A stretch of DNA of 64,000 nt. Source: Roseicitreum antarcticum (GTDB lineage: Bacteria; Pseudomonadota; Alphaproteobacteria; Rhodobacterales; Rhodobacteraceae). The stretch lies in contig NZ_CP061498.1 of NCBI RefSeq assembly GCF_014681765.1, positions 2,183,501 through 2,247,500 of the forward strand. Reading direction: 5' to 3'. Positions 55,310 to 62,394 of this stretch are shown piece after piece; the first letter of the stretch is position 1, and every line of letters starts with the position of its first letter. Under the pieces are notes generated by a model. The model had not been told where the DNA came from. It saw only the letters and a program-made list of their open reading frames with translations, and searched no databases. Position numbers and translations under genes: made by a program.

Positions 55310-56166
55310 GCCGGGATATGCAGCGGCAGATAGATATCGGTGCGCAATTCGTTCTGGGGAACCTGGCTCGGGTCATTGAGATACGCCTCGAAAATCGGCG
55401 CATCGCCGGGCTCATGTCCCGAAGCGGGGAGCCATGTGCCAAGCAGCCACCGGTAGGCATCACGCATCGCGGCATAGGGGCCGGTATAGTTCAGCCTGGC
55501 ATAATGCCCGCCCTTCAGCGTTGCCTCTGCCAGCGGCTCGTCAATGACAACATCGTTGCCAACAGGCATGCAGGCCCGTGACCGCAGCACCGCTTCCTCA
55601 CCCATGTCCGGGTCGTCGAAGAACACGCCGATCATTGACGGAGCCTCCGGCAAGTCGCCTTGTTTTGAAAGCTGCGCAAACAATCTGCCCATCGCATGGT
55701 CTATCTGCATATACGAGCCGACATGATCGATGCTGGCACAGCGTTGTTCGGGCAATGTCACGACTGAAACCGGGAAGCCCTGAGCGTCGCAGTTGCTGAC
55801 CGCTTGCTTGAAGGCGGCGTGCTTCCCGACCGCCCGAAACTGTGCCGGGGTGTTTCCAAACACATCACGAAAGGCGCGCCCGAATGTATCCGTGGAACCG
55901 TATCCCGCCAACTCCGAAATTCTGTCCAGTGCAATATCGGTGTTTGCCAGACGGTCTGCCGCACGTTGTAGTCTTAATCTACGGATTCTCACGGCGACAG
56001 TTTCCCCACGCATCGCGGCGTAGATTCGGCTCCAATGATATGGCGAGAGGCATGCCACCTCGGCCAATCCCTCAAACGAAAGATCATCTTCGAGATGGGC
56101 GTGGATATAGTCGTCGACACGGTTTAAGCGATCAAGATAGCGCTGGCGGGTGGTATGTTTAGGCAC
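55306..56166 (-). CDS. AraC-family regulator with GyrI-like effector domain
   Basis: The 286-residue regulator has the N-terminal AraC HTH pair (EGLAEVACLSPYHWSRIYAA, about 32-51; ISELAGYGSTDTFGRAFRDV, about 83-102) and a C-terminal GyrI-like ligand-binding domain (about 130-284) with EQRCASIDHVGSYMQI and the YLNDPSQVPQNELRTDIYLP ending. This architecture is that of Rob/BmrR-like multidrug sensors. The start codon appears to be GTG at 56166. It is coupled to the DUF1801 gene. Confidence 0.88.
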   Translation of the reverse strand: MPKHTTRQRYLDRLNRVDDYIHAHLEDDLSFEGLAEVACLSPYHWSRIYAAMRGETVAVRIRRLRLQRAADRLANTDIALDRISELAGYGSTDTFGRAFRDVFGNTPAQFRAVGKHAAFKQAVSNCDAQGFPVSVVTLPEQRCASIDHVGSYMQIDHAMGRLFAQLSKQGDLPEAPSMIGVFFDDPDMGEEAVLRSRACMPVGNDVVIDEPLAEATLKGGHYARLNYTGPYAAMRDAYRWLLGTWLPASGHEPGDAPIFEAYLNDPSQVPQNELRTDIYLPLHIPA

Positions 56167-56515
56167 GAGTTCACTTTCATCAGTAAGGTTGCTCTGTCAA
56201 ACTCGCACAAACCGAACCGATAAATCCTGCGGATTTGTCTGAAAGACCGCCGCCCCCCACCTGTCCATCCAGATCTTTCGCAGGCGTCGCATAGATTGTA
56301 CATCTGCAGCGAACGGCAACAAAGTCCCGCCGCTTACCAGTTCAGGCGAGGCGCAGCGAACTGCAAGGTTTCCTAGACCAGCCGCACATTGACCAATCGG
56401 CTAACGCCGGGTGAGCATCCTTCGCGATCAGGATAAATGGCCGTTAGGGGGTTCCTCTTGGAAATGTTGGCGCATATTCAGGTGTCTGAAAGTCGTATGC
56501 AAAGGACAAAGTGAC
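56167..56515. other. Intergenic region with a short palindrome
   Basis: This 349-bp stretch separates the divergent AraC/GyrI and GNAT genes and must hold their promoters. At 56401-56447 outer arms CTAACG and CGTTAG enclose an inner ATCCT/AGGAT repeat. The form recalls an integron attC site but is too short and lacks full core boxes. I see no coding sequence. Confidence 0.4.
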
Positions 56516-56977
56516 GTGGAAAACGAAATCCATGTTCGAGATGTCATCGAATCCGATTTTAGCCAATGGCGGCTACTGTGGGAGCAGTACAACGCGTTCT
56601 ACGGAAGGACCGGCGCAACGGCGCTCTCCGATGAGATTGTGATGACAGCGTGGCGTCGGCTCTTGGACCCACGTGAGCCGGTGCATTGTTTGATCGCCGA
56701 GTATGAAGATCAGCTGGTTGGGCTGGCGCATTTCATTTTCCATCGCAACATGATCACGATCGAGAACACCTGCTATCTTCAGGACTTGTTTTCGATTGCA
56801 TCCATGCGCGGCAAAGGTATTGGGCGTCGACTGATTGCAGAATCATATGAGCGATCAAAGACCTCTGGCGCAAATGGAGTCTATTGGCACACTCATTCTT
56901 CGAACCAGACCGCAATGAGGCTGTATGACACGGTTGCAACGAACACCGAGTTTGTTGTCTACAGAAAGTCGCTTTGA
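56516..56977 (+). CDS. GNAT-family N-acetyltransferase
   Basis: The 153-residue protein is a GNAT acetyltransferase, probably acting on a small amine or peptide. It has VRDVIESDFSQWRLLWEQYN at the N-terminus and the acetyl-CoA site SIASMRGKGIGRRLIAESYE near residues 92-111 (R-G-K-G-I-G). GVYWHTHSSNQTAMRLYD then carries a conserved aromatic. The start is taken as GTG at 56516, which has AAGGA nine bases ahead; the upstream extension to 56411 has no homology. Codon use looks less GC-rich than in the core genes. Confidence 0.83.
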   Translation: MENEIHVRDVIESDFSQWRLLWEQYNAFYGRTGATALSDEIVMTAWRRLLDPREPVHCLIAEYEDQLVGLAHFIFHRNMITIENTCYLQDLFSIASMRGKGIGRRLIAESYERSKTSGANGVYWHTHSSNQTAMRLYDTVATNTEFVVYRKSL

Positions 56978-57079
56978 CCGCGTTGAGCGATAGCGGCCCT
57001 TCTTGGAGAACGCGGCGAAATTCCGGTTTGAGCCCACAATCACGGATGCTGCGATATGTATGAACGTCGGCTTTTGGGT

Positions 57080-57538
57080 TCAGGCTCTCGCCACCATACC
57101 AACTCCTAAAACGACCAACGCCAGCCCAAATGCCTTGGTCAAAGAAAATGGTCGTTCCGTCAGCCCCATTGCTCCAACATGATCGTAAAGCGCCGCACCG
57201 ACGAGATTTCCGGTAACGACGATAACAAGAAAGAGTGTGACTCCAAGCACAGGTATGCTTTGCATCGAGATCACCACGTGGATGGCACCGAACATGCCAC
57301 CAAGCCAGACCCAAATTGGTAAGCCGCCCAGTGTCGACGCGCTAAGGCCACGGAAACTTCCGGTAACCAAAGCTATGATTCCTGTTACAAGCGCCGCGGT
57401 TGCAAAGGCGAGAAAGACGGCGAGAAGATAGTTTCGGCCCAGCCCTTCCGCCAACCGCGCATAGATCGGCCCTTGGGCCGCAACGAGCATGCCTCCCAGA
57501 AATGCCAACATACCGAAGATCAGAACCATCACCTGCAT
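57080..57538 (-). CDS. DMT-family membrane protein, YdcZ/DUF606 type
   Basis: The 152-residue protein has five membrane segments and matches the short YdcZ/DUF606 branch of the DMT superfamily. Conserved parts are GGMLVAAQGPIYARLAEGLG (15-34), LPIWVWLGGMFGAIHVV and VVTGNLVGAALYDHVGAMGL. Such proteins often pair as dimers; the substrate is unknown. It lies 3 bp downstream of a GNAT gene on the same strand, forming XRE-GNAT-DMT. Confidence 0.85.
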   Translation of the reverse strand: MQVMVLIFGMLAFLGGMLVAAQGPIYARLAEGLGRNYLLAVFLAFATAALVTGIIALVTGSFRGLSASTLGGLPIWVWLGGMFGAIHVVISMQSIPVLGVTLFLVIVVTGNLVGAALYDHVGAMGLTERPFSLTKAFGLALVVLGVGMVARA

Positions 57539-57541
57539 AGA

Positions 57542-58075
57542 TCAGAGGTATCGATACATGTAGGTCGTCGCATGCTTCGCCGCGCCGTCTGGATCATAAG
57601 CGAAGTCTGGAACAACACCGGCCTCTTTGAAACCGACGCCTCGATAGAGGGGTTCCGCCGCATCACCCGTGCGCGTATCGAGCGTCACAAGCGTTTTACC
57701 CACCCGCTTGGCGACGGTCAGCGCCTCGTTCATGAGCGCTTTCCCCAATCCACGGCGGCGACCATCCGGATGAACGATCATTTTCGAGATCTCGGCGCGG
57801 TGCGGTTGATTGGGCGGCATGCCGAGGACCAACTGGACTGTGCCCAACAGTCGTTGATCGACAAAGGCGCCAAACAAACGCCGGCTTCCGCCTTCCACAG
57901 TAGTGGCGACATCCTGCAACCAAAAGCGTTCGGCATCCCCTTTAGGAACAGGTGTCATAAAGCTGATGGCGGCCCCGTCTGCAACGCTGTCCATCAGCAC
58001 ACGGCAGAGATCGTCCACATGTTTCGCAATGTCAGCCGCGTCGAGTTCGGCGATGTGGTGGGGAAGGTTGGTCAT
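57542..58075 (-). CDS. GNAT-family N-acetyltransferase
   Basis: The 177-residue protein (start at 58075) has the GNAT acetyl-CoA motif KMIVHPDGRRRGLGKALMNE near residues 88-107 and LDTRTGDAAEPLYRGVGFKE near 125-144. The YRGVGF element is typical of small-molecule acetyltransferases. It overlaps the stop of the XRE/cupin gene (ATGA) and is thus co-regulated with it. The substrate is unknown. Confidence 0.86.
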   Translation of the reverse strand: MTNLPHHIAELDAADIAKHVDDLCRVLMDSVADGAAISFMTPVPKGDAERFWLQDVATTVEGGSRRLFGAFVDQRLLGTVQLVLGMPPNQPHRAEISKMIVHPDGRRRGLGKALMNEALTVAKRVGKTLVTLDTRTGDAAEPLYRGVGFKEAGVVPDFAYDPDGAAKHATTYMYRYL

Positions 58076-58632
58076 GAGAGCGCAATCACATATCTGCACG
58101 AGGCATCTGAGGTTTTGAAAATCGTCTCGCCGAAAAGGATGTATCTGAGGCAGTCTCCTTGCCTCAAATCATGGGCGTTGCCTTCAACCGTAATTTGCAT
58201 CTGCCCCGAGAGGACGTAGACGTGATGCTCCTGACCGGGGATCGCGGGAGTGGCATAGGTGATCAGTTGTTCAGGGCCAAGCTCGCCCTCGATCAATTCG
58301 ACTGAGAGCTGGCCATTTGAGGGCGACACGCTTCGGCGCACAAATTTGTGGCTTGGGTCGCGCCATACGCTTTGTTCGCCCTGCCTAAGAACCGGTTGAA
58401 ACCCTTGCTCGAGCGGTGACAAGAGTTGAGATATGGGAAGCGCATAAACTGCTGCAAGCTGCCCAAGCGTCTCAGCGGTAGGGCTCACATCGGCGTTCTC
58501 TATACGGGACAGTGTTGCCCTGCTCAAACCGCTGCGCTCTGCGAGAACCGCCAGCGTCATATCATGTGTTTCACGCAAGTTACGCAGGTGTTTGGCCAGC
58601 TTCGAGCTATCTGATGTATGCTTAAGTCCCAT
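58072..58632 (-). CDS. XRE-family regulator with cupin domain
   Basis: The 186-residue protein (start at 58632, MGLKHTSDSSK) has an N-terminal helix-turn-helix (MTLAVLAERSGLSRATLSRI, about 25-44) and a C-terminal cupin (about 110-185; VYVLSGQMQITVEGNAHDLR). In this family the cupin binds a small ligand that lifts repression. Its start codon lies inside a palindrome, so autoregulation is likely. The GNAT and DMT-type genes downstream are probably its targets. Confidence 0.88.
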   Translation of the reverse strand: MGLKHTSDSSKLAKHLRNLRETHDMTLAVLAERSGLSRATLSRIENADVSPTAETLGQLAAVYALPISQLLSPLEQGFQPVLRQGEQSVWRDPSHKFVRRSVSPSNGQLSVELIEGELGPEQLITYATPAIPGQEHHVYVLSGQMQITVEGNAHDLRQGDCLRYILFGETIFKTSDASCRYVIALS

Positions 58633-58648
58633 ATACGGGATATATCCC
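58628..58648. promoter_or_regulatory. Overlapping palindromes: likely operator of the XRE/cupin regulator
   Basis: A perfect 12-bp palindrome GGGATATATCCC (58637-58648) shares its GGG with a near-perfect one, CCCATATACGGG (58628-58639). The regulator's start codon (58630-58632) lies within the second. Two abutting dimer sites at the start of an XRE gene are the usual look of an autorepressed operator. Confidence 0.7.
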
Positions 58649-58818
58649 AGATTAGAAAGCGGAGTCAATCTGTGAAAAGCGGTCGTTCATGCTAAGACAG
58701 CCAAGGTCCGTTTCGTCCCGCAGTGCCGTCATTCACCATCTGAAAATGCTGCGCTATGCACTAATGGCCTTTCTAGTGATCGCGGATTTGGTTTTGCCCG
58801 AGGCTCGGCGTCCTGCCG

Positions 58819-58832
58819 CGTTTACGTAAACG
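58819..58832. repeat. Perfect 14-bp palindrome
   Basis: CGTTTACGTAAACG reads identically on both strands. It lies in a 280-bp non-coding stretch between the XRE/cupin gene and the truncated MarR gene. It may be an operator for a regulator whose gene is no longer here. Confidence 0.5.
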
Positions 58833-58914
58833 ATGTGTGGGGAAATCAGAAACTGTTCCCGGGCAGGCGGGTTGTGCCCTGGCACCGGGTCGGCTCCACA
58901 GAAAAGGCTTGATT

Positions 58915-58943
58915 GTGCTATACACAACAGTTGTATATAGCAC
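58915..58943. promoter_or_regulatory. Inverted-repeat operator in front of the truncated MarR gene
   Basis: GTGCTATACACAA-CAG-TTGTATATAGCAC is an inverted repeat with 13-bp arms (one mismatch) and a 3-bp centre. It ends 5 bp before the MarR start codon. Size and position are typical of a MarR dimer site. Confidence 0.7.
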
Positions 58944-58948
58944 TTATT

Positions 58949-59147
58949 ATGGATCACGAAGAAATTCCGCTGCATTGGATCAACCGCCTTGGCTTTCTGG
59001 TGCGGCGCGCGCTGGGCGATCAGTTCCGTGCCGCGGGCCACCCCGTCAGCCCCGAGGAATGGGCGATCTTGCTGGTCTTATGGAAATACGGGCCCCGGAC
59101 GCCCGGTGCGCTGGCCGATGTGACGATCAAGGACCGCACCACGATCA
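58949..59147 (+). pseudogene. MarR-family regulator, C-terminally truncated at an IS3 fragment
   Basis: The start MDHEEIPLHWINRLGFLVRR is followed by AAGHPVSPEEWAILLVLWKY and LADVTIKDRTTI, which is the first part of the MarR winged-helix domain. Homology stops after about 66 residues, in the recognition helix, where IS3-transposase sequence begins in another frame. The wing and dimerisation helices are lost, so the product should be inactive. Its palindromic operator is still intact. Confidence 0.75.
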
Positions 59148-59154
59148 TCTGTCA

Positions 59155-59403
59155 CGATCGGGAAAGGCGACCACCGCTGCCAGCGCACTGGAGCATGCGC
59201 TGATCAGCCGGTTCGGCACGCTCGGCAAAGTGCCACACGAGTTCCTTCTCAGGTCCGACAACGGGCTGGTCTTTACAAGTCGGAAATACACTGCGCTGGT
59301 CCGCAGCTATGGCCTGAAACAGGAGTTCATCACGCCACATTGCCCGCAACAGAATGGCATGGTCGAGCGCGTGATCAGGACACTGAAGGAGCAGTGTGTT
59401 CAT
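59155..59403 (+). mobile_element. IS3-family transposase (integrase core) fragment
   Basis: This frame encodes SGKATTAASALEHALISRFG, LLRSDNGLVFTSRKYTALVR and ITPHCPQQNGMVERVIRTLK, the second Asp and the Glu of the DDE core of an IS3-type OrfB. The first part of the transposase and the conserved end after EQCVH are missing. It sits exactly where the MarR gene breaks off, so it is a remnant of the insertion or of a later deletion. No inverted repeats could be placed. Confidence 0.8.
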
Positions 59404-59621
59404 CCGAAAGGTCCGCATCTTACCAGTTCGTACACGATGCAGCGAACAGCAGGTGTACGGATATGGTGGGACTTCTGAGAATTTCATTGTAGCAGCCATC
59501 TGGCAAACCAATGTCGCCTATTTCACTCAACTCAAGGGTGACAAAAGATTGTAAAACTAACGCCCCCCTTACGGACAGCCCTAGCGTAGGATTCTACCCC
59601 CCATCCAGCATTCGAGCCCAC

Positions 59622-60140
59622 TTACCGATCAGGCACCGCTTCAAGGGAAGCTTCGAACCGCTTGTCCGCTGCCGCAGCTTCTTTCAAGAGCGCGTCGAAA
59701 TTGTCAGGTGGGTTGCCATTGTCCAACATCCCTTTGAAGGTCGCATAGGCATCCGTCTTGCTGCCGTAAGCGCGCAGGGTCTTGTCGTCGTTCACCCAGG
59801 CCACCACGATGACCTTCGCATCGCTGTTGAACCGGTAGAACAACCGATACTGTTGAAAGAACTTTGCCCGGAACCAGTGCTTGCGGTGATCGCCGAGTGT
59901 GCCGCCTTGCCGGAAGGCCGCGGCACCCGGATCCGCCGGTATGGCCTCCGTCACCAGCTTGAAGATGGCGGCCAGCCGCTTCGTGCAGTTTTTCTTGCGC
60001 CAGCTCTTGGGATCACGCGCTTTGCGCGCCTCAACCTCTTCGATCAGGCCTTCGAGCTGGTCCAGAAAGAGCGGATGCGCATAAATCGACCATCCGTTAA
60101 CGACAAGGGGCGCTTGGGCGGGCACACTATCGCCGCTCAT
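59622..60140 (-). CDS. yhaV: Toxin YhaV of the PrlF-YhaV toxin-antitoxin module
   Basis: YhaV is a RelE-fold RNase toxin. The 172-residue protein shows LVVNGWSIYAHPLFLDQLEG (12-31), NCTKRLAAIFKLVTEAIPAD, LGDHRKHWFRAKFFQQYRLF (about 82-101) and VVAWVNDDKTLRAYGSKTDA, all characteristic of the family. It starts inside the stop codon of the antitoxin gene (ATGA), the usual antitoxin-first order. Confidence 0.93.
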   Translation of the reverse strand: MSGDSVPAQAPLVVNGWSIYAHPLFLDQLEGLIEEVEARKARDPKSWRKKNCTKRLAAIFKLVTEAIPADPGAAAFRQGGTLGDHRKHWFRAKFFQQYRLFYRFNSDAKVIVVAWVNDDKTLRAYGSKTDAYATFKGMLDNGNPPDNFDALLKEAAAADKRFEASLEAVPDR

Positions 60141-60463
60141 TCATCCTCGAGCGATAGCGGCGCATCGAGATCGACGTCAACGTCTCCGACCAGTGCTGCA
60201 AGACGGTCATGCAAAGCCCCATCGAACGCCCGAATGCGGTCCGGATGCGCCTTGATATCGGCTTCGACAAAATCGAGAAAGGCTCCGAGAACAGGATCTT
60301 CCTCTTCGGCGCGCACGGGCTCGATATAGACCCTGCCACTCGGTTCGGTGCAGTAGCGAATCTGGTCGCCCTTGCCCAGCTTGAGCTGCTTGCGCACACC
60401 GGCCGGAACGGTCGTCTGATACCGATCAGTGAGTTTCGATACATCTTGTGCGAGCGCTGTCAT
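60137..60463 (-). CDS. prlF: Antitoxin PrlF (SohA) of the PrlF-YhaV module
   Basis: PrlF is an AbrB-type swapped-hairpin DNA-binding antitoxin. The 108-residue product has SKLTDRYQTTVPAGVRKQLK (9-28) and LGKGDQIRYCTE, the AbrB fold, and an acidic C-terminus (DVDVDLDAPLSLEDE) that should bind and neutralise YhaV. It has an AGGAGA ribosome binding site and a clear promoter with an operator between its boxes, so the pair represses itself. Confidence 0.92.
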   Translation of the reverse strand: MTALAQDVSKLTDRYQTTVPAGVRKQLKLGKGDQIRYCTEPSGRVYIEPVRAEEEDPVLGAFLDFVEADIKAHPDRIRAFDGALHDRLAALVGDVDVDLDAPLSLEDE

Positions 60464-60501
60464 GGCAGTCTCCTGAAAAAAAGGTGCTTTGCTGCACGCG
60501 A

Positions 60502-60530
60502 TAGGTAATGCATTTGCATTGCCTTGTCAA
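60502..60530 (-). promoter_or_regulatory. prlF-yhaV promoter with operator palindrome
   Basis: Read on the minus strand, TTGACA (60530-60525) and TACCTA (60507-60502) are separated by exactly 17 bp. The spacer and -10 box hold an inverted repeat of 9-bp arms, GGTAATGCA-TT-TGCATTGCC (60504-60523), with one mismatch. A repressor bound there would occlude the polymerase. PrlF is the obvious candidate. Confidence 0.8.
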
Positions 60531-60656
60531 GATAAGTCGCAGGATCTGCCGTCGCCGGGCAGGTCTTACGGTGATCTGGCGAAGGCGGTGAAGCAGACGG
60601 AGCCGAAATCCAAGGCGCTGCGCTGCGGTGTTTGTCAAAGTAGTTGTCCGCCGATT

Positions 60657-61091
60657 TCATGCGGCGTCTCTGATTTCAGGGGCGCTGATTTCGGTTTCTG
60701 GGTTGAGCCAGACGGCTCCGGCAGGTTGCCAGTTGCGGGTTTTGCCTGACCAGCGTTCTGGGTTTTGTGACCGAGCATTTGCATAGAGACTGGCACGATT
60801 GGCGAGCGTTGCACGATCATGGCCAGCGTGGCGCGCGGCCGGGGTGACGAAGTGGATGGCGCTGTGTAGGTGCTCTTCGTTATACCAACCGGTGAAGGAT
60901 TTCACCCAAGCTTGAGCGTCATCTTTGGTGGCAAAACCCTTGGTCGGCCAGTCCGGGCGATATTTGCAGGTTCGAAACAGCGCCTCCGAGAACGGGTTGT
61001 CATTGCTGACGCGCGGCCGGCTGTAGGACGCGATGATGCCGAGTTTTTCCATAGTGGTCTTCATCGTGGCGCCCTTCATGGGGCTGTCCAG
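60657..61091 (-). mobile_element. IS3-family transposase C-terminal fragment
   Basis: The minus-strand frame begins at SPMKGATMKTTMEKLGIIAS and continues SYSRPRVSNDNPFSEALFRT and GWYNEEHLHSAIHFVTPAAR, the last third of an IS3 OrfB with its catalytic Glu. The preceding DNG motif and everything before it are lost near 61091. The sequence differs from the IS3 fragment at 59155-59403, so two different IS elements left remnants here. Confidence 0.82.
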
Positions 61092-61212
61092 ACTGTCCAA
61101 TGCGGCCCCATTCCCGCATAAGAGACCAATCTCCAAACAGCCCCGGCACTATCTCCATCCGGTAAAACCGGCACGCATTGCTGAGACGGTCTATCCGCTT
61201 CAGGTCCATCCT

Positions 61213-61818
61213 CTACCCCCACATCCTTGCTGCGATATCCTGCTCTTCCTTACCGACTGCGTCAGCGTAGATTGCGGTGGTGCTCAGCTGCGCGTGGCCT
61301 AGCCAACGCTGCAGCATGTGCAGGGGCACGCCTTGGACAGTCGCATGGACGCCAAACCCATGCCTGAGACCTTTCGGCGAACGGTGTGGTGCATCCGGGA
61401 TGCCGGCCTCGATCATGACCCGTTTGACGATCTGCCAGATCCGGACGCGGCTCAGGTCCCAGATGGGGACCGCGGTCTTCCGGCGCGACGTTTGGGCCTC
61501 ACGGATTCCGTGAGCGGTGTTCAAGGTATCGAGAAACTCGGCTGGAACCGGGGCTGACCGGAACATGATCTTTGTGCTGCCTGACGCATCCTTGCGTTTT
61601 TTCAAGGACCGGATCGCGATGGTGCCACCGGAGAGGTCTATCCGGGCCGGGGTAATCTCGAGAAGTTCGGATGGCCGGCAGCCGGTCCAGTGCAAGGTCT
61701 CGCATAGCGTTCGGTTTCGGGCGGGCTGGCGCTGGGCAGCAACAAGGAAGGCCGCACGTTCCTCGGCGTTGAGATAAAGCCGGTTTCCGGCGGGGTCATG
61801 GAGGCGCATTTCGGACAT
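61213..61818 (-). CDS. Small tyrosine recombinase (phage-integrase catalytic domain only)
   Basis: The 201-residue product consists almost only of the catalytic domain. The Arg I motif is TGCRPSELLEI (Arg48), the beta-hairpin lysine region is SLKKRKDASG (71-80), box II is PKGLRHGFGVHA with Arg152 (the usual His two before is replaced by Lys-Gly), and LGHAQLSTTAIYAD carries His175 and the nucleophile Tyr184. No N-terminal SAM-like core-binding domain is present. The ATG at 61818 abuts a dif-like repeat (61820-61847) and a second, inverted copy lies 60 bp further. It may recombine those sites or be controlled by them. Confidence 0.88.
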   Translation of the reverse strand: MSEMRLHDPAGNRLYLNAEERAAFLVAAQRQPARNRTLCETLHWTGCRPSELLEITPARIDLSGGTIAIRSLKKRKDASGSTKIMFRSAPVPAEFLDTLNTAHGIREAQTSRRKTAVPIWDLSRVRIWQIVKRVMIEAGIPDAPHRSPKGLRHGFGVHATVQGVPLHMLQRWLGHAQLSTTAIYADAVGKEEQDIAARMWG

Positions 61819-61819
61819 A

Positions 61820-61847
61820 GTGAACAGTTTACCCGAATAGTGTTAAA
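61820..61847 (+). repeat. Dif-like recombination site candidate, copy 1
   Basis: Arms GTGAACAGTTT (61820-61830, degenerate) and ATAGTGTTAAA (61837-61847) enclose a 6-bp core ACCCGA. The left arm borders the recombinase start codon. The right arm is identical to that of copy 2. The 11-6-11 layout is that of XerC/D-type sites. Confidence 0.55.
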
Positions 61848-61905
61848 CCGCAAAGCCCAAACGGACCCCCTACCCTGCCATTCTGCTGGTCTCAGTGTTC
61901 AATCG

Positions 61906-61932
61906 TTTAACACTATGGGTAATAGTGTTAAA
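61906..61932 (-). repeat. Dif-like recombination site candidate, copy 2 (perfect inverted repeat)
   Basis: TTTAACACTAT-GGGTA-ATAGTGTTAAA has two perfect 11-bp arms around a 5-bp core. Read on the minus strand, its core (TACCC) and right arm match copy 1, so the two sites are in inverted orientation about 58 bp apart. An alternative reading is a repressor operator. Confidence 0.6.
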
Positions 61933-62193
61933 TTCCTCTCCCTCGAACGCCACACTTTGACATATCCACAGAGTGTTCCGGTCGACAAGAAGCCACACGC
62001 TCCAGTGAGGCGCTCCCGCATTCAAGGGATTTTTGGCTCTCCAGAATTTAGGGATGGCTCTGATGCGATGTGGCCAAGCCGCGGGGTCCGGCTACAATTG
62101 AGGCAAAAAACGAGAACTGTTAAATAACGTATTTACTTCTCTGCCAAAAGGCGTGTATCAACAATCAAGAACCAACAAGGAGTGAGTTTTGCC
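61933..62193. other. Intergenic leader of the unknown cassette
   Basis: This AT-richer stretch lies between the repeat pair and the small gene at 62194. It contains ATATCCACAG at about 61969, one base off a DnaA box, and an A-rich segment (GGCAAAAAACGAGAAC). I see no coding sequence. It should contain the promoter of the three-gene cassette. Confidence 0.4.
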
Positions 62194-62382
62194 ATGAAGA
62201 GGATCATCCGGGACTACCAGAAGCTTTGCGCCGCCGAGAGTTTCGACCTGCTCGATATGGCGCCGAGGGGTGGCCACTACGCGCTGCAGTTCGAGCGCGG
62301 CACGATCTTCTGCCCCTCCACGCCCTCTGACCGCCGCAACATGCGCAACCTCCGCGCCTCCATCCGCCGCCTGCACGCCTGA
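62194..62382 (+). CDS. Small protein of unknown function
   Basis: The 62-residue product starts with MKRIIRDYQKLCAAESFDLL and contains GGHYALQFERGTIFCPSTPS, ending in RNMRNLRASIRRLHA. The pattern (basic helix, GGHY strand, PSTPSD loop, basic helix) recalls the HicA-like double-stranded RNA-binding fold, but I cannot assign the family. It has an AAGGAG ribosome binding site 11 bases ahead. It is 12 bp upstream of the 317-residue gene, so it is probably the first gene of an operon. Confidence 0.65.
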   Translation: MKRIIRDYQKLCAAESFDLLDMAPRGGHYALQFERGTIFCPSTPSDRRNMRNLRASIRRLHA

Positions 62383-62394
62383 AGGACACTGACC

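Noticed and set aside
56401-56447. Integron attC-like imperfect palindrome (CTAACG ... CGTTAG)
   Set aside because: Only 47 bp long, core boxes do not fit RYYYAAC/GTTRRRY fully, and no IntI-type integrase is present in the window.
61960-61985. DnaA-box-like ATATCCACAG as sign of a replication origin
   Set aside because: A single box with one mismatch, no repeat cluster and no replication gene nearby.
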